A stretch of 64,000 nucleotides of DNA from Paenarthrobacter sp. AR 02 (lineage in GTDB: Bacteria > Actinomycetota > Actinomycetes > Actinomycetales > Micrococcaceae). Below are positions 32,254-39,958 of the stretch, in pieces. Below the pieces are notes generated by a model. It saw only the letters and a list, made by a program, of their open reading frames with translations, did no database searches and had not been told where the DNA came from. The DNA is taken from positions 1,245,532-1,309,531 of the forward strand of contig NZ_JAJUKH010000001.1 of NCBI RefSeq assembly GCF_021538675.1, given 5' to 3'. Within the stretch, counting starts at the first letter, position 1, and each line of letters begins with the position of its first letter. Both the position numbers and the translations under genes were made by a program.

Positions 32254-33420
32254 TTGAAAGCAGGGATTGGGCGCGAGAGGCTCGACGGTGAGCGGCGGGT
32301 GGCCGCCACGCCGGAAACGGTCAAGCAGTTGGTGGGCCTTGGACTCGACCTTGAGATCGAGTCAGGCGCCGGCGCTGCCTCCGGCCACAGCGACGACGAC
32401 TACCGGGCCGCCGGAGCGGCCGTCGTCCAGGCCCTGGACCTCGGGACACTCGACATCTACTGCCACGTGCGCCCCATGGACCCGACGACGGCGGGCACCC
32501 TCCAGCGTGGTGCTGTCACCGTGGGACTGGGGTCGCCGTCGTCGGAGTTGCCAACCGTGCGGGCCCTCGCCGCCGGCGGCATCACATCGTTCGCCCTGGA
32601 GCTGGTGCCCCGGATTTCGCGGGCCCAGTCCATGGATGCACTGACTTCCCAGGCCCTCGTGGCCGGGTACCGGTGCGTGCTCGAGGCAGCAATGCGTTTG
32701 CCCCGGTTCTTCCCGCTCTACATGACGGCGGCCGGAACCATCCCGCCGGCCCGGGTGCTGGTCCTTGGAGCTGGCGTGGCTGGACTGCAGGCAATCGGGA
32801 CAGCCAAAAGGCTTGGCGCCCGCGTCTCAGCAAACGACATCCGGCCCGCGTCAGCAGACGAAGTAGCGTCCATGGGCGGAACATTCATCAAGCTGGACCT
32901 CGAAACGGCGGAAGCCTCGGGTGGCTACGCCCGGGAACTGAGCGCCGACAGGGGAGCCCTGCAACGGGCACTCCTTGCTCCACACGTTGCCCAGGCCGAT
33001 GTCCTGATTACTACCGCCGCTGTTCCCGGAAGGCGGGCACCGCTCCTGGTGAGCCGCGAGATGGTCCAGGGCATGCGGCCTGGGTCGGTGGTGATTGACC
33101 TGGCGGCAGAGTCCGGCGGCAATGTGGAAGGGAGTATTCCGGGGCAGGATATCCCCGTCCCCACTGGCGACGGCCAGGGCACGGTGACCCTGGTGGGAAT
33201 CAAGGATCCGGCCTCCGCCATGCCGGCGGACGCCTCGCGCTTGTACGCCAAGAACGTGGCCAACCTTTTGGCGCTCATGACCCGCGAGGGCGTGGTTTCA
33301 CCCGACTTCTCGGACGAGGTGGTGGCGGGGGCGTGCCTGACGCACGACGGCGCCATCCGGCACGCGCCCACCGCGGAAGCACTTGCAGCACTTTCCCCCG
33401 GATCTGAAGGAGCCCTTTGA
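32254..33420 (+). CDS. pntA: NAD(P) transhydrogenase, alpha subunit part 1
   Basis: 388-residue NAD(H)-binding domain I of the proton-translocating transhydrogenase. TTG 32254 is preferred: it gives MKAGIGRERLDGERRVA, which aligns with the family N-terminus, and AGAGG lies 7 bases upstream. GTG 32248 is an alternative. Family motifs are TPETVKQLVGLG, VLVLGAGVAGLQAIGTAKRLG and VIDLAAESGGNVEG. The alpha subunit is split: this part ends before the membrane segments, which are encoded by the next gene. The stop overlaps the next start (TGATG). Confidence 0.87.
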   Translation: MKAGIGRERLDGERRVAATPETVKQLVGLGLDLEIESGAGAASGHSDDDYRAAGAAVVQALDLGTLDIYCHVRPMDPTTAGTLQRGAVTVGLGSPSSELPTVRALAAGGITSFALELVPRISRAQSMDALTSQALVAGYRCVLEAAMRLPRFFPLYMTAAGTIPPARVLVLGAGVAGLQAIGTAKRLGARVSANDIRPASADEVASMGGTFIKLDLETAEASGGYARELSADRGALQRALLAPHVAQADVLITTAAVPGRRAPLLVSREMVQGMRPGSVVIDLAAESGGNVEGSIPGQDIPVPTGDGQGTVTLVGIKDPASAMPADASRLYAKNVANLLALMTREGVVSPDFSDEVVAGACLTHDGAIRHAPTAEALAALSPGSEGAL

Positions 33421-33752
33421 TGGACGGCATGAGCCTGTTGACGATCACGGTCCTGGCTGTCTTTGTGGGCTTCGAGGTTGTTTCCAAAGTTTCCAGCACC
33501 CTTCACACGCCCCTCATGTCCGGGGCGAACGCCATTCACGGCATCATTCTGGTGGGTGCCATCATCGTCGCCGGGCAGGCTTCTGATCCGTGGATCCTGG
33601 CGGTCGGCCTGCTGGCTGTCGTCCTTGCCACGGCCAACCTGGTGGGTGGGTTCGTGGTGACCGACCGCATGCTGGAGATGTTCCGCGGAAGGCAGCGGCC
33701 GCCGTCGAGCGTTGATGCCGGGCAAGCCACGGGCAGGGAGGGCCGCCGGTGA
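33420..33752 (+). CDS. NAD(P) transhydrogenase, alpha subunit part 2 (membrane)
   Basis: 110-residue membrane part of the split alpha subunit. About three hydrophobic helices are seen (LLTITVLAVFVGFEVVSKV, GIILVGAIIVAG, WILAVGLLAVVLATANLVGG), with HTPLMSGANAIHGI between the first two. The late motif FVVTDRMLEMFR is typical of PntAB. AAGGAG lies 7 bases upstream of ATG 33420. It overlaps pntB by GTGA. Confidence 0.88.
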   Translation: MDGMSLLTITVLAVFVGFEVVSKVSSTLHTPLMSGANAIHGIILVGAIIVAGQASDPWILAVGLLAVVLATANLVGGFVVTDRMLEMFRGRQRPPSSVDAGQATGREGRR

Positions 33753-35122
33753 CCCTCCTCAGCCCCACTTGGACTGCGCTCCTGTATCTCGCAGCGGCCG
33801 CCTGCTTCATCCTTGCCCTGAAGGGGCTGAGCTCGCCGAAGAGCGCACGAAGGGGCAACCTGATCGGTGCGTTTGGGGCGCTTGTGGCTGTGGTGGCGGT
33901 GTTTTTGTCCGTGAAGCTGGACAACATTCCCTGGATCCTGGGGGCGATAGTGGTGGGTGCCGGTGTTGCTGCCCCCGTGGCGCGCAGGGTGCAGATGACC
34001 CAAATGCCGCAACTCGTGGCCCTGTTCAACGGTGTAGGTGGTGGTGCGGCGGCGCTGGTTGCCCTGCTGGAACTGCCGCATACGGAGGACGCCTGGGTTC
34101 GCTTGGCCATCGTGTTCACGCTGTTGGTGGGTGCTGTGTCCTTCGCGGGTTCGGCCATTACCTTCGCCAAGCTGCAAGGGCTCATGACCACGCGGCCGGT
34201 GACGTTTCCCGGGCTGCCGGTCCTCATGGCTGTGGTGCTCCTGGCCGCCGTTGCTGCCGGTGCGGTGGTCATCGCCAGCGGCGCGCCGGGTTGGGCTCTT
34301 GTGCTGCTGGTTCTCGGTCTCGGAGCCGGCGTCCTCCTGGTGCTGCCGGTGGGAGGCGCTGACGTGCCGATTGTCATCTCGCTCCTGAATGCCTTTACTG
34401 GCTTGGCTGTCGCCGCGTCGGGCCTGGTGCTGGGGAACGTCCTCCTTGTCGTTGCCGGAACTCTGGTGGGAGCATCCGGCACTATCCTTACCCGCGCCAT
34501 GGCATCGGCCATGGGGCGCAGTGTTGCCGGCATTCTGTTCGGTGCCTTCAAGGGTGGCTCCACGGCCGGTTCCACAGTGGTCAGCGAACGGCCAGTCCGC
34601 TCCTCCAGCGCGGAGGACATCGCAGTGCTGCTCGGCTACGCGCAGCGTGTGATCATCGTTCCCGGGTACGGACTCGCCGTGGCGCAGGGGCAGCACACCG
34701 CGGCGGAACTTGCCTTGGCTTTGGAGGCCCGGGGGATCGACGTCGACTTCGCGATCCACCCTGTTGCGGGGCGGATGCCCGGACACATGAATGTGCTCCT
34801 CGCCGAGGCTAACGTTCCCTACGAGTCGCTGAAGGAAATGTCGGACATCAACTCCGAGTTCAAAACCACGGACGTCGCGCTGGTGGTGGGTGCCAACGAC
34901 GTCGTGAACCCCGCGGCCAAGACCACGTCCGGCTCGCCGATTTATGGAATGCCCATCCTGGAGGTGGCCGACGCCCGGCAGGTGGTGTTCCTGAAACGCT
35001 CCATGAGGCCGGGGTTCGCCGGCGTCGAAAACGAGTTGCTCTATGAACCGCAGACCACTTTGCTGTTCGGGGACGCGAAAGACTCGCTGACCAAGGTGTT
35101 GGGCGCCGTAAAAGCACTCTGA
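33749..35122 (+). CDS. pntB: NAD(P) transhydrogenase, beta subunit
   Basis: 457-residue beta subunit. The N-terminal half is an eight- or nine-helix membrane domain (GNLIGAFGALVAVVAV, PQLVALFNGVGGGAAALVAL). The C-terminal domain III binds NADP(H), with IVPGYGLAVAQGQH, GHMNVLLAEANVPYE and VVGANDVVNPAA. The enzyme uses the proton gradient to make NADPH from NADH. The three-gene split (alpha 1, alpha 2, beta) is as in Rhodospirillum rubrum. Confidence 0.93.
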   Translation: MTLLSPTWTALLYLAAAACFILALKGLSSPKSARRGNLIGAFGALVAVVAVFLSVKLDNIPWILGAIVVGAGVAAPVARRVQMTQMPQLVALFNGVGGGAAALVALLELPHTEDAWVRLAIVFTLLVGAVSFAGSAITFAKLQGLMTTRPVTFPGLPVLMAVVLLAAVAAGAVVIASGAPGWALVLLVLGLGAGVLLVLPVGGADVPIVISLLNAFTGLAVAASGLVLGNVLLVVAGTLVGASGTILTRAMASAMGRSVAGILFGAFKGGSTAGSTVVSERPVRSSSAEDIAVLLGYAQRVIIVPGYGLAVAQGQHTAAELALALEARGIDVDFAIHPVAGRMPGHMNVLLAEANVPYESLKEMSDINSEFKTTDVALVVGANDVVNPAAKTTSGSPIYGMPILEVADARQVVFLKRSMRPGFAGVENELLYEPQTTLLFGDAKDSLTKVLGAVKAL

Positions 35123-35213
35123 TGAATGCGGACAGCATAAACGCGTCATTTATGCGCCGTTGATGGCACACGTCATGTACAGGAACTGTGTACACCAGGC
35201 TAGGAGTCATCGA

Positions 35214-35468
35214 GTGAAAGACCGTGGGAACGAATCGTTGTTTGGATCACGCCTCGAAACGGCGCGGGGAAAGCGGGTGTCCAACTGGAAACTGCTGGTG
35301 GGCCAGGCCGTCCAGATCTGGCGTGGGAACGAGATCGTTGACCAGGGCCAGGTGGAAGCCGTCACTGCTGACGGCAGCGTCCTGTGGCTGACCCAACGGG
35401 GAGCGATCGGACGGCGGATGGTCACGAAGGAGCGGGGCGCGGGCCTCTGGGTTCAGCTCATGAACTGA
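35214..35468 (+). CDS. Small hypothetical protein
   Basis: 84 residues, not recognised. The central part NWKLLVGQAVQIWRGNEIVDQGQVEAV followed by VLWLTQRGAIGRRMV looks like a small beta-barrel (SH3-like) domain. GTG 35214 has TAGGAG 7 bases upstream. No membrane segment or signal peptide is seen. Whether it is expressed cannot be told. Confidence 0.55.
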   Translation: MKDRGNESLFGSRLETARGKRVSNWKLLVGQAVQIWRGNEIVDQGQVEAVTADGSVLWLTQRGAIGRRMVTKERGAGLWVQLMN

Positions 35469-35572
35469 CCCCAGGGGCTCGCCCCGTGCGCTCGCCGTCG
35501 GGTATTCCGGGCCGTCCGTCCTCGCCCTAAGCTGGGCGTACCAGCCCAAAGCCTTAACTGAGAGGTTGCGAC

Positions 35573-35920
35573 ATGACCGTGAAGCTCAACAAGAAGGCCT
35601 TCGAGCACGCCAAGGCCCTGATCCGTGATGGCAAGGTGGCCAAGGACACCCGGGACGACTGGAGTGAGCATGCCCCCTCAACCAAGGACGAGAATGCGTT
35701 CCTGGATAAGCATGGCCATGCCGAGTACTCCAAGTGGTTCCTCGGCGTCGACGACGAACACCCGGATGACCAAAAGGGCCATTACAAGTTCCCCATCGGA
35801 GACTTCACAAAGATCCACCGCTGCGGTGTCATCGCCGCCGAAAGCCGCGCCGGCCAGAACGATTACGATGACATCCGCGATGCCCTGGGAAAGTTGCTGG
35901 ACCGGATCGACAAGGACTAG
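35573..35920 (+). CDS. Conserved hypothetical protein, 115 residues
   Basis: Highly charged, soluble protein. The opening KLNKKAFEHAKALIRDGKV, then DDWSEHAPSTKDENAFLD, EYSKWFLGVDDEHPDDQKGH and FPIGDFTKIHRCGVIAAESRAGQ give it a clear conserved look, with no cofactor motif. I do not know a function; proteins of this kind occur in actinobacteria and proteobacteria. GAGAGG precedes ATG 35573. Its TAG stop overlaps the stop of the minus-strand remnant that follows. Confidence 0.7.
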   Translation: MTVKLNKKAFEHAKALIRDGKVAKDTRDDWSEHAPSTKDENAFLDKHGHAEYSKWFLGVDDEHPDDQKGHYKFPIGDFTKIHRCGVIAAESRAGQNDYDDIRDALGKLLDRIDKD

Positions 35921-36077
35921 CCGGCAAGCAACCTGCCCCATGCGGGGTCAAGCAGCGGCGCGCCGGCCAGCCTCAGGGCGTGCCAGAGGGTGACCGCCAC
36001 GGAATCGAGAACGGGTACTCCGGTGCGGGCCTCCACCTCCGCCGTGATGTTTGCGCCGGACAGGTTGCTGACCGTCG
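35917..36077 (-). pseudogene. Asp/Glu racemase-family C-terminal remnant
   Basis: A reading frame of about 52 codons on the minus strand reads NLSGANITAEVEARTGVPVL, then DSVAVTLWHALRLAGA, and ends at a TAG shared in a CTAG with the plus-strand gene. This is the C-terminal end of the Asp/Glu/hydantoin racemase (maleate isomerase-like) family. The rest of the gene, about 200 residues, is missing: upstream is the stop codon of the SDR-hydrolase gene. It reads as a leftover from a replacement or deletion event. Confidence 0.7.
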
Positions 36078-37898
36078 TTAGCGGCTGTAGCTGCGGGTGC
36101 CCTGCTCGCGTGAGTGATTCTTGAGGTGGCTGGCGAGAGCGTCGCCGTGGGTCAACTGCGGGTGGTGCCCGGCGCCCGGCACCACAACCAGCTCGACGTT
36201 GGGAAGGGACTTGAGCTGCCCGGCCGCGTCGGCGGCGAGCGGGTCCTCGCTCCCCGTGATGATCCGGACCTGGCCGCTGAACCGCCCCAGGGCATCCTGG
36301 AGTTCGCTGCGCCACTGCTTGGATCCCGTCAGGGCGAGATGCTGGGCCACCCTCGTGGCACTGCTTCGCTTGAGGTCGGCCACGCTGGATCGGAGGGCAT
36401 CCGTGCTCGCATCCGTGCCGGTCAGCTGCCGTGACAACCTTGCCGGCCCGACGCGTCGCAGGTAGGAGCTGACCAGCGGCCGAAATCTGGACAACGCGGG
36501 TGTCGCCCGCTGGAGGAAGAACGGCGCGATCAACGTAAGGGACGTGACCTTCGCGGGCACCCGGTCGGCTGCGACCACTGCTGCAGCGGCACCGATCGAA
36601 TGGCCGATAAGGTCGACAGGTTCCCCCTCCAGCAGGGCGGGCAGCCACCCTTCCCAGTCCTGAATGCCCGCTCCTCCGCTGAGTCCGAGTCCGGGAAGGT
36701 CCACGATGCGGGCCCCGATATCAGCCGCCACTCCAGCCCACGTGTCTGCGTTGACCGGCAGGCCGGGAAGGACCAGCCTGTTGGACCCGGCGACGCCCAG
36801 TTCGAATGTCCGTATGCCGCCGACGTCCACGAACCGACGGTCCTCGGCCATGATGGCCCCAAACCGATGCGCGGCCAGGTAATCGGCCCACCGTTCCACG
36901 GACAGCAGCACGTCCGGCATCCGGATTCCGTGTTTGTCGGCGAAATCGATTGCCGAATGCGTTGGATAGCGGTCGGAGGACATGAAGGTAAGCGTCTCGG
37001 GATCTGCCTTGGTGATCCGCTCGGGGAGCCGCCTGATGACCCCAACCGGCAGCCTTAGCCGTGGGACCTTCGCGCCAAGATGCCGGCCGACATGCGTGAG
37101 CAGGTCCGCCAGTGGCGGGGTGGCGTCGTCGAGAATCCAATAGGCCTTGCCCGCAGCAGCCGGGTCGACCGCGGCAGCCGTCATGAAAGCCGCAAGATAG
37201 TCGACCGTAACGACCGGGAGGAACGTCGTTTGGTCTCCTGGCAACGCCGCAACGCTGCCTTCCCAGATCTGTTCGATGGTAGTGGGCAGCCCGATGAGTT
37301 GGTCGGACTCCCCGGTCACGCTGTCGCCGATCAGGCTGGACGGGTTGACGACTGTCCAGGGGATTCCGCGTTCCATGGCCAGGGCCTGGAAGATCGCGTC
37401 GGATTCCACCTTTGAGGCTTCGTAGGCACCAAGTTCCTTGTAGGCCGCAGCGCGGTAATCCTCTGACCATGGAATGGTGGTTGGGTCCTGTCCGCCGACG
37501 CGGTAGCCCGACACGTGGACGACGCGCTGCAGTTTGGGGAGGTGCCCGGCGAAGTCCATCAGTTTCTCGACGATGCCGACGTTCGCGCTGCGTGCCTCGT
37601 GGGCGGTCATTCCGAACCGGTAGGTCCCGGCACAGTTGTGGATCTCGGTGACGTCCGGGAATGCCGAGGGGCCTCCAGTGACGATCCCGGGGGACTCGAA
37701 ATCGACGATCGTCGTGTTGATGCTCCGTGCCAGGCCGTGCTCCCGCACCCATCGCTCGACACGGGCGCCGGACTCGGCGGTCCGTACAGCCGCCGTGACG
37801 TTCGCGCCAGCTTGGGCCAGGGCCAGGACGAGATGCCTGCCAACCAATCCCGAGGCCCCGAAGACCAGGGCGTGGCGGGGGCCTTCAGGTGTTGTCAT
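36078..37898 (-). CDS. NAD-dependent epimerase/SDR fused to an alpha/beta hydrolase
   Basis: 606-residue fusion. Residues of about 1-345 are an extended SDR with VFGASGLVGRHLVLALA (NAD(P) loop) and the YEASK catalytic Tyr-Lys pair. Residues of about 350-600 are an alpha/beta hydrolase with GHSIGAAAAV (nucleophile Ser), DLPGLGLSGG, Asp in GSEDPLAAD and His in GAGHHPQ. Both active sites look intact. The substrate is unknown; a lipid or polyketide-like oxo ester would fit the mix. It overlaps the TetR stop by ATGA, so the two are one operon. Confidence 0.8.
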   Translation of the reverse strand: MTTPEGPRHALVFGASGLVGRHLVLALAQAGANVTAAVRTAESGARVERWVREHGLARSINTTIVDFESPGIVTGGPSAFPDVTEIHNCAGTYRFGMTAHEARSANVGIVEKLMDFAGHLPKLQRVVHVSGYRVGGQDPTTIPWSEDYRAAAYKELGAYEASKVESDAIFQALAMERGIPWTVVNPSSLIGDSVTGESDQLIGLPTTIEQIWEGSVAALPGDQTTFLPVVTVDYLAAFMTAAAVDPAAAGKAYWILDDATPPLADLLTHVGRHLGAKVPRLRLPVGVIRRLPERITKADPETLTFMSSDRYPTHSAIDFADKHGIRMPDVLLSVERWADYLAAHRFGAIMAEDRRFVDVGGIRTFELGVAGSNRLVLPGLPVNADTWAGVAADIGARIVDLPGLGLSGGAGIQDWEGWLPALLEGEPVDLIGHSIGAAAAVVAADRVPAKVTSLTLIAPFFLQRATPALSRFRPLVSSYLRRVGPARLSRQLTGTDASTDALRSSVADLKRSSATRVAQHLALTGSKQWRSELQDALGRFSGQVRIITGSEDPLAADAAGQLKSLPNVELVVVPGAGHHPQLTHGDALASHLKNHSREQGTRSYSR

Positions 37899-38494
37899 CG
37901 GGTCCTCCCGGTGGTCTCGAGGCGGTGGTTGATGAGTTCTGCCACGACATCAGCGGCCGAAACCAGGGGTTGGGTGTCCTGCATGGCGCGGGAGACGATC
38001 ACCGCACCTTCGATCGTCGACACAATGACCGTCGCCAAGGACCGCGCCTCCTTTGCGTCAATGCCGCTTGCTTCGAGCAGCGCGGACGTCGGTACGATCC
38101 ACGACTCGAAGGCAGTGGCACATGCCTGCCGCAGCCGCTCGCTCTCAGCGCCCATCTCCAAGGTGACGACGGAGACAGGGCAGCCCAGTTGAAAGTTGCT
38201 CCCGCTGACGATCGTCGTCAAAGCCTCAATGGCGGCGCGGGCAGCTTCAGCCGGGCCGCCCGCGGAAGATGCCGTCTCCGCGATCAGGGCTTGGAATTGC
38301 GTCGCGGCGAGGTCGACCGCTGCGACTCCCAGGTCCTCCTTCCCGCCGGGGAAGTGGAAGTAGACAGACCCCTTGGGTGCGGCGGCGTGTTCGATCACAG
38401 CGTTCAGGCCGGTGCCGCTGTAGCCGCTGCTCTGGATGAGCTGCAGCATGGACTCTGTAAGCCGTGCTTTCGTCAGGGTTCCTTTGATAGCCAT
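37895..38494 (-). CDS. TetR-family regulator (LmrA/YxaF-like)
   Basis: 199-residue TetR regulator. The helix-turn-helix region is SGYSGTGLNAVIEHAAAPKG with SVYFHFPGGKEDL. The C-terminal ligand domain has FQLGCPVSVVTLEM and the SIEGAVIVSRAMQD-like STIEGAVIVSRAM, as in LmrA/YxaF relatives. The start is the ATG at 38494. Upstream of it is a perfect 14-bp palindrome, probably its own operator. It should control itself and the SDR-hydrolase fusion. Confidence 0.85.
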   Translation of the reverse strand: MAIKGTLTKARLTESMLQLIQSSGYSGTGLNAVIEHAAAPKGSVYFHFPGGKEDLGVAAVDLAATQFQALIAETASSAGGPAEAARAAIEALTTIVSGSNFQLGCPVSVVTLEMGAESERLRQACATAFESWIVPTSALLEASGIDAKEARSLATVIVSTIEGAVIVSRAMQDTQPLVSAADVVAELINHRLETTGRTR

Positions 38495-38503
38495 AGGGAA
38501 ATA

Positions 38504-38517
38504 ATAGACCGGTCTAT
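38504..38517. promoter_or_regulatory. TetR operator
   Basis: Perfect palindrome ATAGACC-GGTCTAT 10 bp upstream of the TetR start, in an AT-rich promoter. It resembles the TAGACC-type boxes reported for LmrA/YxaF regulators in Bacillus (recalled from the literature, not checked). Confidence 0.75.
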
Positions 38518-38550
38518 ATATTTTTTGTAAATCCGCGAAAGCCCAACGCA

Positions 38551-38586
38551 AAAACCCGGCCCCCTCTTGTGAGGGAGCCGGGTTTT
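38551..38586 (-). terminator. Terminator of mscL
   Basis: AAAACCCGGCC...  pairs with ...GCCGGGTTTT, stem of about 15 bp with one mismatch and a 4-base loop (38567-38570). On the minus strand it ends in a run of T, 33 bp after the mscL stop codon. Confidence 0.85.
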
Positions 38587-38618
38587 GGGCGGAGCTATTT
38601 GTAAAGGCTGTGCTGGCC

Positions 38619-39083
38619 CTAACGGACGGGGTCGGAGCCGAGCCCTGGGTCGAGCGCGGAAGCGGTACCTGCGTTGCGGGCCGCGGCTGCGTCCTTGAGG
38701 AGGTCGCGGATTTCGGCGAGGAGTGCCGTATCGGCGGGGAGTGGCTCTTCCTCGGGTTCCTCGGTGGAGAGGCGGTCCTTGACCAGGGAGTTGATCTTGT
38801 TCATGGGCGCCACGAAGATGAAGTAGACCACGGCAGCGGTGATGACGAACGTGACCAGGGCGGTCAGGACTGCCCCGAAATCGACGAACGTGGCGGGGTT
38901 GTTTTCCCAGATCTTGAAGCCCAGGCCTTCGGCGTTCATGCCGCCGGCCGCGGCGATGACCGGGTTGATGATGTGGGTGGTGAAGGCCCCGACGAGTGCG
39001 GTGAAAGCACTGCCGATCACCACGGCGATGGCCAGTTCAATCACGTTGCCGCGAAGGATGAAGTCTTTGAAACCCTTAAACAT
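38619..39083 (-). CDS. mscL: Large-conductance mechanosensitive channel
   Basis: 154-residue MscL. The N-terminus MFKGFKDFILRGNVIELAIA is the family signature, the first membrane helix AVVIGSAFTALVGAF follows, and the second helix is VTFVITAAVVYFIFV. The channel opens under membrane tension to release solutes after osmotic downshock. A long acidic then Ala-rich tail (EEPEEEPLPAD, DAAAARNAG) follows. The start is ATG at 39083; the gene is monocistronic, with its own terminator. Confidence 0.96.
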   Translation of the reverse strand: MFKGFKDFILRGNVIELAIAVVIGSAFTALVGAFTTHIINPVIAAAGGMNAEGLGFKIWENNPATFVDFGAVLTALVTFVITAAVVYFIFVAPMNKINSLVKDRLSTEEPEEEPLPADTALLAEIRDLLKDAAAARNAGTASALDPGLGSDPVR

Positions 39084-39208
39084 GGAGTGTCCTCAGCTCG
39101 GGTGCGGATGTCTGCCTCAGCAGTGAACAAACTACCATCCCCATGTTTCAACCCGGTGTAACGGGGTAGGGGAGTGCATCACGCGCACTACCCTGCCCCG
39201 TCACGACC

Positions 39209-39382
39209 TCAGCCAAACAGCGACCGGGTGTGGTCGTTCAGGAACATTCCGCGGGGATCGAATTCGCGGCGGACCTGGAGGAAAGTGTCGAGCTCAGGGT
39301 AGAGACGCTCCAGCCGGCTGCGGGTCATAAAGTGGATCTTCCCCCAGTGCGCCCGGGGCTCGAATTCCTGCAGCACGCGGCG
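39209..39382 (-). pseudogene. C-terminal remnant of a D-arabinono-1,4-lactone/alditol oxidase
   Basis: About 58 codons on the minus strand give FEPRAHWGKIHFMTRSRLER, then LYPELDTFLQVRREFDPRG and a NDHTRSLFG end. This matches the C-terminus of FAD-dependent alditol/arabinonolactone oxidases (pattern P-HWGK, then a PxxxxFLxxRxxxDPxGxFLN end). The FAD-binding portion is missing: upstream sequence switches to the remnant of a different gene on the other strand. Confidence 0.7.
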
Positions 39383-39637
39383 TTGGTGCGCCGCTTGCTG
39401 GGCCCGGTTTTTGATCATGAGCAGAGCCAGGACGGCGATCTGATCCTGACCCTGCGGACATATTTGGACTCCCAGCGTTCCTGGCAAAAGACGGCGGCGA
39501 CGCTGTTCGCGCACCGGCAGACCATCATCTACCGGATCCGGAAAATCGGTGAGTTGACGGGGCTGGACATGGGCGAAACGTCCACGGTTGCGCAGTTGTG
39601 GTTCGCGCTCCAAATCCATGAGGCCATGCATCAGTAG
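39383..39637 (+). pseudogene. C-terminal remnant of a PucR-type regulator
   Basis: About 85 codons give LVRRLLGPVFDHEQSQDGDL, then LTLRTYLDSQRSWQKTAATL and FAHRQTIIYRIRKIGELTG. This is the PucR C-terminal helix-turn-helix (HTH_30) domain. No plausible start or upstream sensory domain exists: the frame upstream runs into the reverse-strand oxidase remnant. The two C-termini abut at about 39382, a sign of a deletion or inversion joint. It could still be transcribed, but a functional start is not seen. Confidence 0.7.
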
Positions 39638-39716
39638 GCCAAGCTGCCTTGCGGAACGACAAAGTGACCCGCTATGGTGTGAAGCGTGTCACTCACGTGA
39701 TGCAACGCTTTTGATC

Positions 39717-39904
39717 TGCGGCGGGAGAGTCCTGCCGGTACATCCAGTCAGGCGCCGTAGGAGCAAATCCTCCCCAGGAATCTCTCAGGCCCATGTACCG
39801 CCGCGGTTAGGCAACTCTGGAAAGCAGTCCGGGAAACCGGGCTCACCGACGGTGCAAGCAGGCAACCATTCCTGCGGAATCTCTCAGGTCCAATACAGAG
39901 CGGG
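39717..39904 (+). promoter_or_regulatory. Tandem glycine riboswitch
   Basis: Two aptamers in series in the gcvP leader. Aptamer 1 has GCGGGAGAGT, GGCGCCGTAGGAGCAAAT and TCTCTCAGGCCCA (39717-39796). Aptamer 2 has GGCAACTCTGG, ACCGACGGTGCAAGCAGGCA and TCTCTCAGGTCCAATAC (about 39808-39896), closed by AGAGCGGGGAGG. The double GxGxxGGAGCAA-like cores and CTCTCAGG segments are the glycine riboswitch hallmark. It should turn on the glycine cleavage genes when glycine is high. Confidence 0.93.
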
Positions 39905-39958
39905 GAGGAACCCACATCATCGTGGCGCTCAGCAAGCGCCTGAATCATGGAGTTCCTC

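Noticed and set aside
35920..36648. Long minus-strand frame joining the racemase remnant to upstream sequence
   Set aside because: Only the last 52 or so codons resemble a racemase. The rest is an out-of-frame shadow of the hydrolase half of the fusion gene.
39230..39382. Front part of the plus-strand frame leading into the PucR remnant
   Set aside because: It is the reverse complement of the oxidase remnant and does not resemble a PucR sensor domain, so it is not part of a real protein.
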